64,000 bases of DNA, taken from assembly GCF_032362555.1 (NCBI RefSeq), contig NC_083507.1:3661001-3725000 (forward strand), read 5' to 3'. This DNA comes from Amyelois transitella (Eukaryota > Arthropoda > Insecta > Lepidoptera > Pyralidae). The translations under genes were made by a program, and so were the position numbers. The notes under the pieces were generated by a model that searched no databases, was not told the origin of the DNA, and worked only from the letters and a program-made list of their open reading frames with translations. Positions 49,786-60,535 of this stretch are shown here, one piece after another; positions within the stretch are counted from its first letter, which is position 1; each line of letters opens with the position of its first letter.

Positions 49786-50317
49786 CTTTGCAATAATGTT
49801 AGGGGTGTTATTAATGTTTACACAACTTACTCTTCTGTAGATTTAACTTTTTTGAAAAATTCATAGGTATTTAATCAAATTCTTATTAAACAATAGCTTT
49901 GCATGTATTTTAATGCCCTTTATCCTACAAATCCTTAGGAAACAAACACGGAACATTTGGTGAATATCTTACAAAACAACGCCAAAATGTCCAAAGAAGC
50001 TACCTGAAAGTAACTTTTTAAGAATCGCTTTATTTGACATTTGCGACGAGCAAGAAACAATTCCTGCTGTCAAAAGTGGCCGTTGTGGTAGGAAAACTCT
50101 ATACAAAAAAAATGGTGAACGGTTTACTGAGCAGACCTGCCGCAGGCCTGCTTATAATTGATGTCATGGTACGAAAAAGCAGTGCAGTTCAATTTAGGTC
50201 CTGCTATAAGACGTCGTGGTAAGCCTCCAGGCTTTGCTAAATAATGCGTGATCTTTTTCTAGTCAACGTCAACATCAAATCTGTCAAATAAAATGAATGG
50301 TGGATCTTCGTATCAGA

Positions 50318-50325
50318 GTTCGTAT
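50318..50325. repeat. Left target-site duplication of the composite hAT element
   Basis: GTTCGTAT here is repeated exactly at 53742-53749, the other side of the 3.4-kb composite. Eight bases is the hAT duplication length. Confidence 0.8.
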
Positions 50326-50971
50326 TAGGGATGTGACATTGCTGATAAAAAATCGATTTTTATATAATCGATTTATTTTTTAAGTATGAAAAATCGATTA
50401 ACAAATAATCGATTTTTCTTAAGAAAATAATCGATTTTATTATATTGATAGATTTTTTCCTAATTTTTCAATTTATGTCAAAATAAACGCCATTTACATT
50501 ATATCAATAGATTTATTCATTAAAAATAAACAACAGAAATAGAAAGTTCTTAAAAAATCAACACAAATTAAAGTTTTTAACAATCAAGTTTGAAAAATGA
50601 AGTTTCAGCAACGAATAATGAATAAAATATCAACCGAATGTCGGTAAAATACTGTTCATCGACTAATTCCATCTAGAGAATGTTTGATTAAATTAATTAT
50701 CTAAACTGTTTTAAGAGCACAGAAAGAATGCACAGATGGCGTTGATGTAATATTATGGAGGTATGATAGTATTCTTTGGCAGTTCGCGTTCCGGGCTCCA
50801 AGCCAGAAGAAAAAAACGTAATGTTGGAGTGCATTTATTGTATGATTATAAAAATCGATTTTTAATCGATTATTAATTTTTAAAAAATCATGTATAAAAA
50901 TCGATTTTTCCTTTAAAAAAATCGATTTTTAATCGATTTTTTCCATAATCGATTTTTTTTTCACATTCCTA
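50326..50971. mobile_element. hAT-type MITE, left copy
   Basis: 646 bp, non-coding, with many AATCGATT and AAATCGATTTTT blocks crowded near both ends, which makes the ends strongly self-complementary. Ends are TAGGGATGTGA and TCACATTCCTA. Closely matches the copy at 53096-53741. Confidence 0.85.
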
Positions 50972-51296
50972 TTAGACAGTTAGATTCTGAACTCTGACTG
51001 TAAGAACGGGCTCGACAACTCTGATTATCGAATAGTGTAACAAGAGGGGTCTTATTAAAACCTATCCCTATAAAACTATTCTTTTTTCACCAAGCGATAT
51101 TAAGACTTTCTGAGAGTCTAACTAGACTGGTCGCTATTACACCAGTCTGAAAAACGAACGCTTGCTCAATCGCACGCAATCTGTCGACGTAGGCGGTTGT
51201 TGTTGTAGCACCAGTAGCATTTGCAGTTGAATATGACTAATAATAATAATGTTGGAACCATGCAACTCATGAAACTACCACGAAGTAGGAGCTGAT

Positions 51297-52293
51297 TGTA
51301 ACGTAGTATTTAATTAAAATAATAGGAAAGCAAATAAAACAATGAGCGGTTTAGATGACATATATGAAAATTGTCTATTCTCTCAAACTGATGACATAGA
51401 CTATATACTAACATTTATAATTGGTTTATGGCTTAGGACAGATGCCTATAGATACTTTACATCTCCCTTTCTTTATAAACTAAACAAACTTAAAAACGTT
51501 TTCTTACATTTTAAAACTAACTTATTATTCTTTAATTAACATGAATGAACATAATAAATTTTATAAAACAAAACAATGACTTACTATTATGTGAATAGTA
51601 AACTAACATTATTCATGTAATAATTAATGTTGCACAAGAAAATATAAAATGATTGTAAATTTACTGAGCACAACTTTAATAGGTACTGATTTAAGTGTTA
51701 TTAAAGATCAAGTCTATTTACTGGTTTTATTATTCTACCATATCTTGATGATCTAGGTGCTGTTGATGGTTGAGTGAGTGTTGACTCCAGCATGTGATTA
51801 GAACTACTTGGTGATGAACTTGTTGATGTCGGTTGAGAGTCCAGGGCAGCAGGTGATTGTGGTGATTGTTCTGGAACCTGTTGTGTTGTTGGTTCTTCTG
51901 TATCTGTATATTTAATATCAGGAACTACCACTCTGTTTCTGGTTATGTCTGCTTGAGTCTTGTGCAAATGACTGAAGTTTCTGCGTAGTATTTGTCCTTG
52001 ATCAGTTTGGATGATAACGGATCTTGGTAAACCTTCAGGCCTTTCTAACACCCTTGCCCCCTCCCATTGACGGTGGGCAACTTTGTGTCTGACCTTCTCA
52101 TTAATTTCAAAAGAATCTGGTTTTTTAGTGTACCTATTACCATATTCTGACACCATGTAACGTAGTATTTAATTAAAATAATAGGAAAGCAAATAAAACA
52201 ATGAGCGGTTTAGATGACATATATGAAAATTGTCTATTCTCTCAAACGGATGACATAGACTATATACTAACATTTATAATTGGTTACTTTACA
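51297..52293 (-). mobile_element. Internally deleted LTR retrotransposon (Ty3/gypsy-like) with CTGAT duplication
   Basis: Two direct LTRs, 51297-51461 (165 bp) and 52156-52293 (138 bp, lacking 27 bp), start TGTAACGTAG and end ACTTTACA on +. CTGAT flanks both ends (51292-51296, 52294-52298). Reading on the minus strand, a primer-binding site (TGGTGTCAGA, close to a tRNA-Leu 3' end) follows the 5' LTR immediately, and a purine run (AAAGAAAGGGAGA) precedes the 3' LTR. Between them is only the C-terminal end of the polyprotein, so gag and most of pol are deleted. It is nested in the composite hAT core. Confidence 0.88.
51701..52156 (-). pseudogene. C-terminal remnant of LTR-retrotransposon polyprotein
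   Basis: The open frame encodes the tail of a Ty3/gypsy-like Pol: HRQWEGARVLERPEG, then PRSVIIQTDQG and RRNFSHLHKTQ (the post-integrase beta-barrel region), a Pro/Ser/Gln-rich stretch and RYGRIIKPVNRLDL. The first codons (MVSEYG) are formed from the primer-binding site fused to the pol end by the deletion, so the Met is fortuitous. No protease, reverse transcriptase or integrase core remains. Confidence 0.75.
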
Positions 52294-52329
52294 CTGATGA
52301 CCTCGATTTTATCTCAAATTTATTCAATA

Positions 52330-52985
52330 CTAGCTTTTGCCCGCGGCTTCGCCCGCGCAAATGTATTTTAGATTATAAGGATACGTCATATAATTTCACC
52401 CATTTTTTATCCCGTATCGTGCGGGACTGTTTTAAGTTTATATTTGATTTCAATTCATATGGCTTCTCCCGTCTCTTCTCGTTCTGTTCCGTCCCGTCCC
52501 AACCTGTTGTCTCCCGTCCTGCCCCGTCCAGTCCTATCCTGTCCCATCCCATCCTATTTAGTGCCATCCTGCTTTCCGCAACTGATAAGTATTTTTTACT
52601 AACCAATCTTAGACTTCTCGTACATCGACACCCATCAAAAAACGAAGTTTCATACAAACTTCCAACCCTTATTTTTCGCCCTTGAGATGCAGTTTTCAAA
52701 ATCCAATGGTTTAATGATTATTTCATACTAACCAAAAATTAATTCTAAAATTTCATGTGCCCAACGTTATAATTGACGAAATTTCATACAAATTTACAAC
52801 CCCTATTTCGCCGCGATAGGAATGCAATTTTTAAAATCTTATTACTATTGTATTCGAATTTTTTACTAAACAAATCTAACATTTCTTGTGTCCTACATAA
52901 AAAATTACAAAGTTTCATACAAACTTACCGCCCCTATTTCACCCTTATAGGAATGCAATTTTCAAAATCCAATAAATGAATTCTA
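52330..52985 (+). repeat. RTE-like fragment followed by three tandem repeat units
   Basis: Begins with CTAGCTTTTGCCCGCGGCTT, the common lepidopteran RTE/SINE head. From 52650 three units of about 130 bp follow, each starting near TTTCATACAAA and containing GAATGCAATTTT/GATGCAGTTTTC and AAAATC. It lies in the composite core between the LTR element and the right MITE. Confidence 0.6.
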
Positions 52986-53095
52986 GCGGGAGCGATGATT
53001 CGGCTCGACCGCCACCAAAGGGAATGTGTCATATTAGTGTCAATGTCATTGTCAAGAGAGAGACTAACAGTTTGTAACGGCCATACAAGACAGGT

Positions 53096-53741
53096 TAGGG
53101 ATGTGACATTGCTGATAAAAAATCGATTTTTTTATAATCGATTTATTTTTTAAGTATGAAAAATCGATTAACAAATAATCGATTTTTCTTAAGAAAATAA
53201 TCGATTTTATTATATTGATAGATTTTTTCCTAATTTTTCAATTTATGTCAAAATAAACGCCATAAACATTATATCAATAGATTTATACATTAAAAATAAA
53301 CAACAGAAACAGCAAGTTCTTATATAATCAACACAAATTAAAGTTTTTAACAATCAAGTTTGAAAAATGAAGTTTCAGCAACGAATAATGAATAAAATAT
53401 CAACCGAATGTCGGTAAAATACTATTCATCGACTAATTCCATCTAGAGAATGTTAGATTAAATTAATCATCTAAACTGTTTTAAGAGCAAAGAAAGAATG
53501 CACAGATAGCGTTAATGTAATATTATGGAGCTAAGATAGTATTCTTTGGCAGTTCGCGTTCCGGGCTCCAAGCCAGAAGACAAAAACGTAATGTCGGAGT
53601 GCATTTATTGTATGATTATAAAAATCGATTTTTAATCGATTATTAATTTTAAAAAAATCACGTATAAAAATCGATTTTTACTTTAAAAAAATCGATTTTT
53701 AATCGATTTTTTCCATAATCGATTTTTTTTTCACATTCCTA
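53096..53741. mobile_element. hAT-type MITE, right copy
   Basis: 646 bp, nearly identical to 50326-50971 in the same orientation, with the same ends. Its right end is followed by GTTCGTAT and then, at 53876, by the Atf6 start codon. Confidence 0.85.
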
Positions 53742-53875
53742 GTTCGTATGTGATGTTTATCTTGCTTTAATTAATTGTGGATTTATTTGTGATCTTGTTC
53801 TGTATCATTCAAAACTTTGTTTTTTACGTTCGATGGTCACTAAAATAATTAAAAATCAAGTATAAAATTGGTCAA

Positions 53876-56800
53876 ATGGATGTTGATATATTTATTGATA
53901 ATAAAGATTGCCTTTACGGTAAATACAACAATCTTATCCCCGGTTAGGTAAAACAACAATGTGCTTGCTCATTTACACGTGTTGTTCACCTCTCATTTGT
54001 TTGGTTTTGTCCTTGATTAAACTTTCTGTTTATATTCTTATGTAGCTGTGTTATGTACTATATATGTACTATATATGTACTATACAAAGAACTATTGTTT
54101 TTCACTGAAGCGGTAAAACTTAACTACTTACTATCTGCGCTTATCAAACGTAGCGCAAGGAAATGCCTATTGATGATTGAGGTTGATACCATACAAAATT
54201 TACGACTTTTATGTATTTATACGAGTTAATTTACATACCCTGCTTCTACATACATAATGTAATATTTTAATGCATATTTACATTTTTCTGATGATTTCTA
54301 ATCGATTCATGAATATCATCATTTCAAATATGTTTACTAAAAAGTAAATTCAGTCAATATAATTTTAAACTTTTTATTCATTCATTCATTCATGTAATAG
54401 CATCTCTATTCCTTACAAGGAAGACAGCCAATAGTCTCATAAAGACTGAAAAGCCACATTCAGCTTAAAGATGCAATTGAGATTCAAATATTTATAGGTA
54501 GGCTAGGCCTTTGCCTAAAAGAAGAATTTTAATGCGACTAAGGGATAAGCTAAAAACTTGGGAAGGGAAAAACTAGCAACTTATCTCTATTTGAATCTTA
54601 TTTCCATCTTCCAAGCCATACAGCTGAATCTGGCCTTTCAGTCTTTTCAAGAATGTTGGTTTGTCAATCCTCTAAGGGATATATGTACAATTGTAGACAT
54701 ATAATACACAAGTATTTGCAATAACCATAATATATTATATATATTTTATTATTTATATTTTAGGGACAGACCTGTTAGATGAGTTGTCAAATGACTACCA
54801 GTGGTCATCATTATTGGATGCGACTGATGCGTCTCCCAGTGAGATCTTGGCAGATGCAGCACTCGACCCTCCGTTGTCACCTCTCCTGAGTGTCAAGTCA
54901 TCACCAAATGAAAGCAGCAATTCTGATTCAGGGAGTGAAGATGATTCTAAAAAGTACTGTTATCAAGCTTTAAAAAGATCAAAGGGTTGATTCACAAATA
55001 TTGACATAATATAATATTTTTCTCTGGTCTGGTTGACCAGCCAACTGAACCCTATCACAATCAAAAAGCAGACAAGCACTTACATGTCTTACCTTCCCTT
55101 TCTCGTTAAGGTTATCTGCAGAGTAAAAGTGAGAGGGAAGACCTTGTAAAGTTTTTGAATCACCCCCTGGCATTTTTATTGTCTACACAAAACTTAAATT
55201 TTTTGATAAAAGAGTAGGTATTAATATCAGTTTATTTTATTTTTAGTGGTTCAAGTTGTACATCAGCCCGTCAATCATCACAGTCTCCCTTGGATTGGAT
55301 GACGAATTTTGAAGATGAATTACCATGTGATTTAAAGATCGAAGATGTTGAATTATTCATACAGAAAACTCGTATGTATAAAAGTATTTTGATTGTTGAT
55401 ATTAATAAACAATTTGTATAAGTAAGTGAATAATAAGGTAAACAACCTTGATACATGTTTTTGGTGAGAATATTTCTTTTAATTTTGCTTTTTCTTTTCA
55501 TGACGATTAATTATTTTTAAAAAGTATTTTTCAACAAATAGATATTATGACATTGTTTTTTAGTTTACCTTTCAGTCAGTGCCTTAAGAAATGGATTATA
55601 GCTCTGAAAATATTCTTGTTCCGCCTTATGATAATGCTATTTGGTGAATGATTTCTTAAAATCTTTCTTATTGTTTCTATGCAGCACCAGTGCAACCAGT
55701 GAAAGATGGGAATCAACCAAACACATTTGAGAAAAAAGGTCCTGTTATGGCAATTGAATATGGTGTGATTAAGGTAAATTTAAAATTGAGAAATTAATTA
55801 AAATAAATAAATGCAAAGAAAAATTACTAAATCGTTTCTTCCCAGTAAATTGTTTGCCTGTGGTAATGTGCTCAGAAGACTAGTTGCATTTCCACTTTGA
55901 ATGGCAATCCTTAATCTTTGCCCTAAGAAAACCAGCCTTCTGGACATGGGATTCCTAGATCAGGCTCTTAGAAAGTAAATCAAAAAGCTCATTGACCCCA
56001 GTACCGATAGAATACAAATAATTTATTTAGATGTATGAGATGGAAAAAATTCCCATTGCTGTAAAGACGTGGCCCAAAATTAGTTTCTTGTTTATGTTAT
56101 TGCTAGTATTTATGTAATAATCTTATTTTCAGGGTGTGAAAACTGAGAATGAGGGCTGTGATATTCCCGTTGAAACAACTTGCAAGCCATTTTTAGCCAA
56201 TGTACATAATGGTAAACAGAAATTTTAAAACACTATAAAACACACGACGTCTGTTTCTATAGTAGTAGTGCGTAGCCAATAGTCACAAGACTCGAAACTA
56301 TGGAAAGGGGAAACTGTTCGTCTTATTACTTTATTTCTCAAGATAGGACATAAAAATCATATTTACATTTTCAACAAAAGATTTAAAATACTAATAAGTA
56401 AGATATGCATTGAACAATTAAATATACAAAGTAACTTGTGCAAATAAGTAATAAACTCTTCTGAGTTATGTAGGTACATTAGTTTGAATGCTAACTGTTG
56501 CTCTTACGGTGAAAGAAAATACAACATCGAAAATACAACATAGTGTGGAAACCTGCATATTCATGCAACTAATTTATAGTGGATCATGGTTACACTACCA
56601 TGATCCACTATAAATTAGGATCCCCTGCAAAGGTTGCGGAGGTCAGATGGGAGTTACTTCATGTAAAAACCTGACTCACCCAATCCAATTCTAATCGCCA
56701 TGGTCGTAAAAGCGCATCCCTGCTCCTCTCCAGAAAGGTGAGGATGTAACCAGGACTTATGTCAGGAGAGAGAAGATAAAATTAAAGGTATGCTGCGTAA

Positions 56801-59800
56801 TTATTACAGTTCATGTCATTTTGTGTACTTTTTTCAGGAAAGAGTTACCTTCAAAATGCATACTTCAAAGTAGTCAATGAAAATACCATATCTAATATAA
56901 AGGAAAACAGCCAAATACTACTAAACGACCAATTAAAATTAGTTGTTGACCAGAAAAAGATACCAAGTATACTAAAGAAGCCACAAGTATTAGTAAATAC
57001 TAAGCCAAATATGGTGATACCAGCAGAATGTTCAAAAGGAAGGAAAATAGCTATATCTCCTCTGCCACAGACTAAAGTTAAGGATGTCAGTAATGGATAC
57101 CAAGTTAAGGTAAGTTAAAGATTGAGCAACAGTTTTCACAGTTAACCCGATAGGATGAGCCTTTAAACTAAACATTGATTGCAATTAATACAATCAAGAA
57201 GTTTAGAAACAGTCTCTGCATTCAGTTTGCTAACTCCATGACTGGAGCATTTATCATTATTTTTTAAGTAAGTATATATTATTTTTTTTATATTTCAGAT
57301 GTCGCCACCTAGAAGCAACGTTGTGATAAATCCAAAGCCACTGTTGTCAAAACCATCCACCCCACCGACTGCAGTACAGAATGGTTTGCCTGCCATAGAT
57401 TCAGAAGGCGTACAGGTCCCAAGTATTGACCTCACAAATATGACTGAAACGGAGATTATCAGAGCGATAAAGAAGCAGCAAAGGATGATCAAGAACCGGT
57501 TAGTTTTTTAGTTCTCAGTATTTGATTCATACAAATAATAAATAAATAGGGTCTTAAAATTTTACCTATTTATCCAACATAAAAAAGAAGCGTGGGAATT
57601 CAACGCGGGCAGCACGAATCAGACACCCTGTGTATTTGTAAATTGACCACTATATTTGTAAATTGACGTGCTGCTGTTTACTTTATTCTGCCGCTTCTTC
57701 TACGCTTTGGAAGAGGTAGTAGATATAATTGGATTTAAGTTAAGTGACGCAATGAGTAATACCTTGTATTCAATTTTGTATATAAATGTATTCTATTCTA
57801 TTTGTAGATATGCCATTATCATAATTAAATGCAGGTACAAAGCAGCGGGAGTAGGAAAAAGTTAAATTGCGTCAATGCACTGGCATTGCATATGCTTTCC
57901 CACAAAATTACACTGTTAGTTTCAAGTCTATTAAATGTACCAATAATCTAAAAATATATCATCTCTCTAACCCCTTTAACTTCAAACACTTTCACACAAT
58001 TCAATTTTGTAGTCCCACATCAATGTATTAATTTTAGTGAATCGGCATGCCAGTCGCGCCAAAAGAAGAAGGAATATGTAACGGCACTAGAACAACAACT
58101 CTTGGAGGCGCAGCAAGAGATCGCGCGACTGAGGCTCGAGAACAAGCGACTCAAAGACCAGCTTTATACTAACGGCAGAGGACGTAAGGTAAGTGATCTT
58201 AAGAGAGCAACCAATGTGCTATACTAAAAAGCCTATAACTTCGCAAAGATGAATGTCGAAGCAAACCCTAGAACCGAACTGAGAGCGGAAGGACACGTCA
58301 AAAATACTTTAATTTTGCACTGGACCAAGTATCTATACATTTGTAGATTTGATGCTACTCGCCATATAATAACAAAAGCTATTATGAACTGTGTGTCTGA
58401 TGAATAATGACGCCCGTCAATATAAAAGTTAGTTAAAACGGCAGATCACAATAATATATTAATTTGTGCATAATCCATCGATTTAAATTTTTTCAGATAC
58501 CTCGTCTCGATGCGTCGCTGTTGATTCCCAAAAAGAACATTGCAGTCATTTTCGCTATGGTCTTTATGGTCTCTTTGAATTTCAATGTATTGGGGTAAGT
58601 ATAAAAATAAAAGTTTATTTTGCAAAATTATTCTATGGTACGTTGTTTAGACAGATGGAGAAAAAAATAATTTGTTTTTGGTTCTACTTTGGAGAATAAC
58701 GGGAAATTGTTATAAGCTTCTTCTTCTGTTGGGTTGGGATTATGATTTTTTGTTATATCGATTGTTGGCGTTTAGATTAAAAAGACTCACGAAGTCACGA
58801 CAAGAGTGTGTTTGGTAATAACATACTCCTTTTTTCAGCTGGAACTCCAAGCCCTTGGTCGGTCCAACATCCCCTCATAGAAGCACTCGACATTTATTAT
58901 GGTCAGAAGATAGTTCCACCGAAGTGTCTGGAGGTAGGCGACATCTTTTTTTTATGAGAATTCCTTTTGGTGCTCCTGAAAGTATACTCTATCTCTGTAC
59001 CCAATATCTCTTCAAAATGGGTGAAGGAGTTGTGAGTTTATTTATAACAAACAACAAAATAGTGTGTAATGTTTCATTTCCTTATATCTTGTAAGTTGTG
59101 ACTATGGTAACCACGACCCATCCAGTTTATATTTTATATTGCAGTTAGTGACCAAATACTAAACAGTACTTATGGCGCGGATTGCAACAACGCAACAGTT
59201 GCGAACATTAATCAAACAGAGAGTATCAGGATAGCCGGCGAGCTCAACAGATGGATCGGTGGCGGAAAGACGTTGAACTGGACGTATGATGTGCCAAGGA
59301 GAAAAAACAAAGCTTATATGAACGGAGAAAGTGTCAGTGGTTAGTATGGTGCACGGTTTTATATTAAAATGTTTGCTGTGTCATTCATTCAGTCAGTCAT
59401 TTACTAAGAAAATATTAATATAAAATGAGATACCTACAACTACATTTTTTTATTTACCAAATTACTTTATTGTTGAAAAACTTGCTGGTAAAAAATTGAT
59501 CGACCAAAACACCTGTCACATTATTTTTCAGGTGGTTTACTGGACACATACAAATTATTCAACAAACTAAATTTAGAAAACAATTTAATAGAGTTACCAT
59601 ATACAAGACGAGGCAAAAAAGAAAAATCAAGGTTACGACGTCTCAAGCGTAAGGACTTGGACTTCGGAGAACACGCAGTTATAGACTATGAAAGATTATA
59701 CCGGGAGCCTAAGAGAAAATCAGTGGATAATTTTGACATTGGAGAATGGAATGATTTACTACAAGCTCTTCAAAGGCGTGACGACACTTTCTATGTTGTT

Positions 59801-60378
59801 GGTGTAGGAAAGGGAGAACACTTATTATTGCCAGCTGTGACCCACAACATTACTCGGCCGCCAAAAATGGCGCTTATATTACCTGCAAGGGGAGGCAATG
59901 GTATATTTTCCGCCCTACTAATCAATATTTAAGTTTCTCAATATCACGTCTATGACTTCAGAAATATAACTCAATATTTTTCATTACAGATTCTGTCACG
60001 ACTGACCATGTGACGTTAATGCAGATCGAATGTTCTGTTGTCAACACGACCCTGGTCAAGTTAAAATCTGATACATTACCTGAAAGTGTACGAAACAAGG
60101 ACGTTCACCCCGTTAAAAACTCAAACAAGCGTAGAAGAAGCACTAAAACACAGGAAAGCAGCGGAGATGAGAATTTCGAAACTAGCCTTCCAAATGACTT
60201 GAAAAATTCTAGTAACATCTCAAAATACGCAACAAAATTGAAAAACGACGATGTAGACATACAGAAAGATGATTTGTTTGCTCAGTATCTGTTTTCTAAG
60301 TATGAGAAGTCTAAAATTGTTGGTTCTCTGAACAATAAAGGGAAAAAATACGTAAGTGATGATACAGGTGTATTATGA
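53876..60378 (+). CDS. Atf6: ATF6 membrane-bound bZIP transcription factor (13 coding exons)
   Basis: Exons: 53876-53918, 54764-54953, 55247-55371, 55685-55773, 56133-56211, 56838-57109, 57299-57498, 58038-58188, 58497-58594, 58839-58933, 59145-59339, 59532-59900, 59990-60378. All are GT-AG and phases agree, giving about 764 residues. ATF6 sits in the ER membrane; under unfolded-protein stress it moves to the Golgi, is cut by S1P and S2P, and its N-terminal half activates chaperone genes. Seen: acidic/Ser-rich N terminus, basic region QQRMIKNRESACQSRQKKK (about 325-343) with a leucine zipper after it, one membrane helix (AVIFAMVFMVSLNF, about 398-411), an S1P-type RHLL (433-436), and a luminal domain with NDLLQALQRRDDTFYVV and LLLPAVTHN. 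The start ATG gives MDVDIFIDNKD and splices in phase. Confidence 0.93.
54360..54700. repeat. Two inverted copies of a lepidopteran repeat in Atf6 intron 1
   Basis: 54373-54520 reads like the repeat at 62330-62600 (GGAAGACAGCCAATAGTCT, AAAAGCCACATTCAGCT, CTTTGCCTAAAAGAAG). 54605-54690 is a fragment of the same family in the opposite orientation (AGCCATACAGCTGAATCTGGCC, TTTCAGTCTTTTCAAG). Transcripts of the intron could pair these parts. Confidence 0.65.
56569..56618. repeat. Perfect 22-bp hairpin in an Atf6 intron
   Basis: 56569-56590 and 56597-56618 are perfect inverted copies around a 6-base loop (TACACT). It adjoins the repeat at 56620-56780, whose GATCATGGTTACA motif lies in the arm, so it may have arisen from inverted duplication of a repeat end. 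Confidence 0.85.
56620..56785. repeat. Interspersed repeat copy in an Atf6 intron
   Basis: Contains CCCTGCAAAGGTTGCGGAGG, AAAAACCTGACTCACCCAATCC and GGTGAGGATGTAACCAGG, shared in part with 7545-7720, 22540-22745 and 28790-28995. Confidence 0.55.
57545..57835 (+). repeat. Lepidopteran retroelement fragment in an Atf6 intron
   Basis: Carries a CTGCCGCTTCTTCTACGCTT block, AAGAGGTAGTAGATATAATT, and a tail TGTATTCTATTCTATT; I recognise this order as a common lepidopteran non-LTR 3' region. It has no coding potential. Confidence 0.55.
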
Positions 60379-60470
60379 GCCTGAAGTCAGTTTGTGTATA
60401 TATATATATAGAGGTGTGTGTGTATATGTTTATATCACTGTATCACAAGTATTAAATATACACAAGCAAT

Positions 60471-60476
60471 AATAAA
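60471..60476 (+). terminator. Polyadenylation signal of Atf6
   Basis: AATAAA lies 93 bp after the Atf6 stop codon, following a (TA)n/(TG)n microsatellite at 60398-60430. Confidence 0.6.
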
Positions 60477-60535
60477 ATATAAGTGTTCTTTTTGTGAATT
60501 AATGTTATTCATATCCACACATTCAGTTTTGTATT

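Larger units (their letters stand above)
45500..50227. mobile_element. Degenerate PIF/Harbinger DNA transposon with CAG target duplication
   Basis: Terminal inverted repeats begin GAGGCTTACCAC at 45500 and, on the reverse strand, at 50227, and match for about 24 bp with three mismatches (both continue to TTATAG). CAG flanks both ends (45497-45499 and 50228-50230), fitting the CWG/TWA duplication of this superfamily. Inside are the two genes expected of a Harbinger element: a Myb/SANT-like gene on + (46442-47534) and a HARBI1-type transposase on - (48132-49785), tail to tail. Both are damaged, so the copy is inactive. It is 4,728 bp long and lies in the HERC2/Atf6 intergenic space. A gap-rich internal stretch at 46930-47165 carries two older repeat fragments in tandem. 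Confidence 0.9.
50326..53741. mobile_element. Composite hAT-type element: two 646-bp MITEs around a 2.1-kb core
   Basis: The outer ends are TAGGGATGTGA (50326) and its inverted partner TCACATTCCTA (ending 53741), and the whole 3,416 bp is bounded by the perfect 8-bp duplication GTTCGTAT. The two MITE copies (50326-50971 and 53096-53741) are the same length, direct and nearly identical. The inner flanks of the copies (TTAGACAG after the first, AGACAGGT before the second) are not duplications of each other's outer flanks. The core (50972-53095) contains a nested LTR retrotransposon and an older RTE-like repeat. The right end lies 134 bp before the Atf6 start codon. Confidence 0.85.

Noticed and set aside
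50326-50971. Clusters of AATCGATT read as DRE promoter elements
   Set aside because: They read AATCGATT, not TATCGATA, and belong to the MITE ends in both copies.
51342-51539. Small plus-strand frame starting MSGLDDIYEN
   Set aside because: It begins within an LTR, is repeated in part in the other LTR, and runs antisense to the element.
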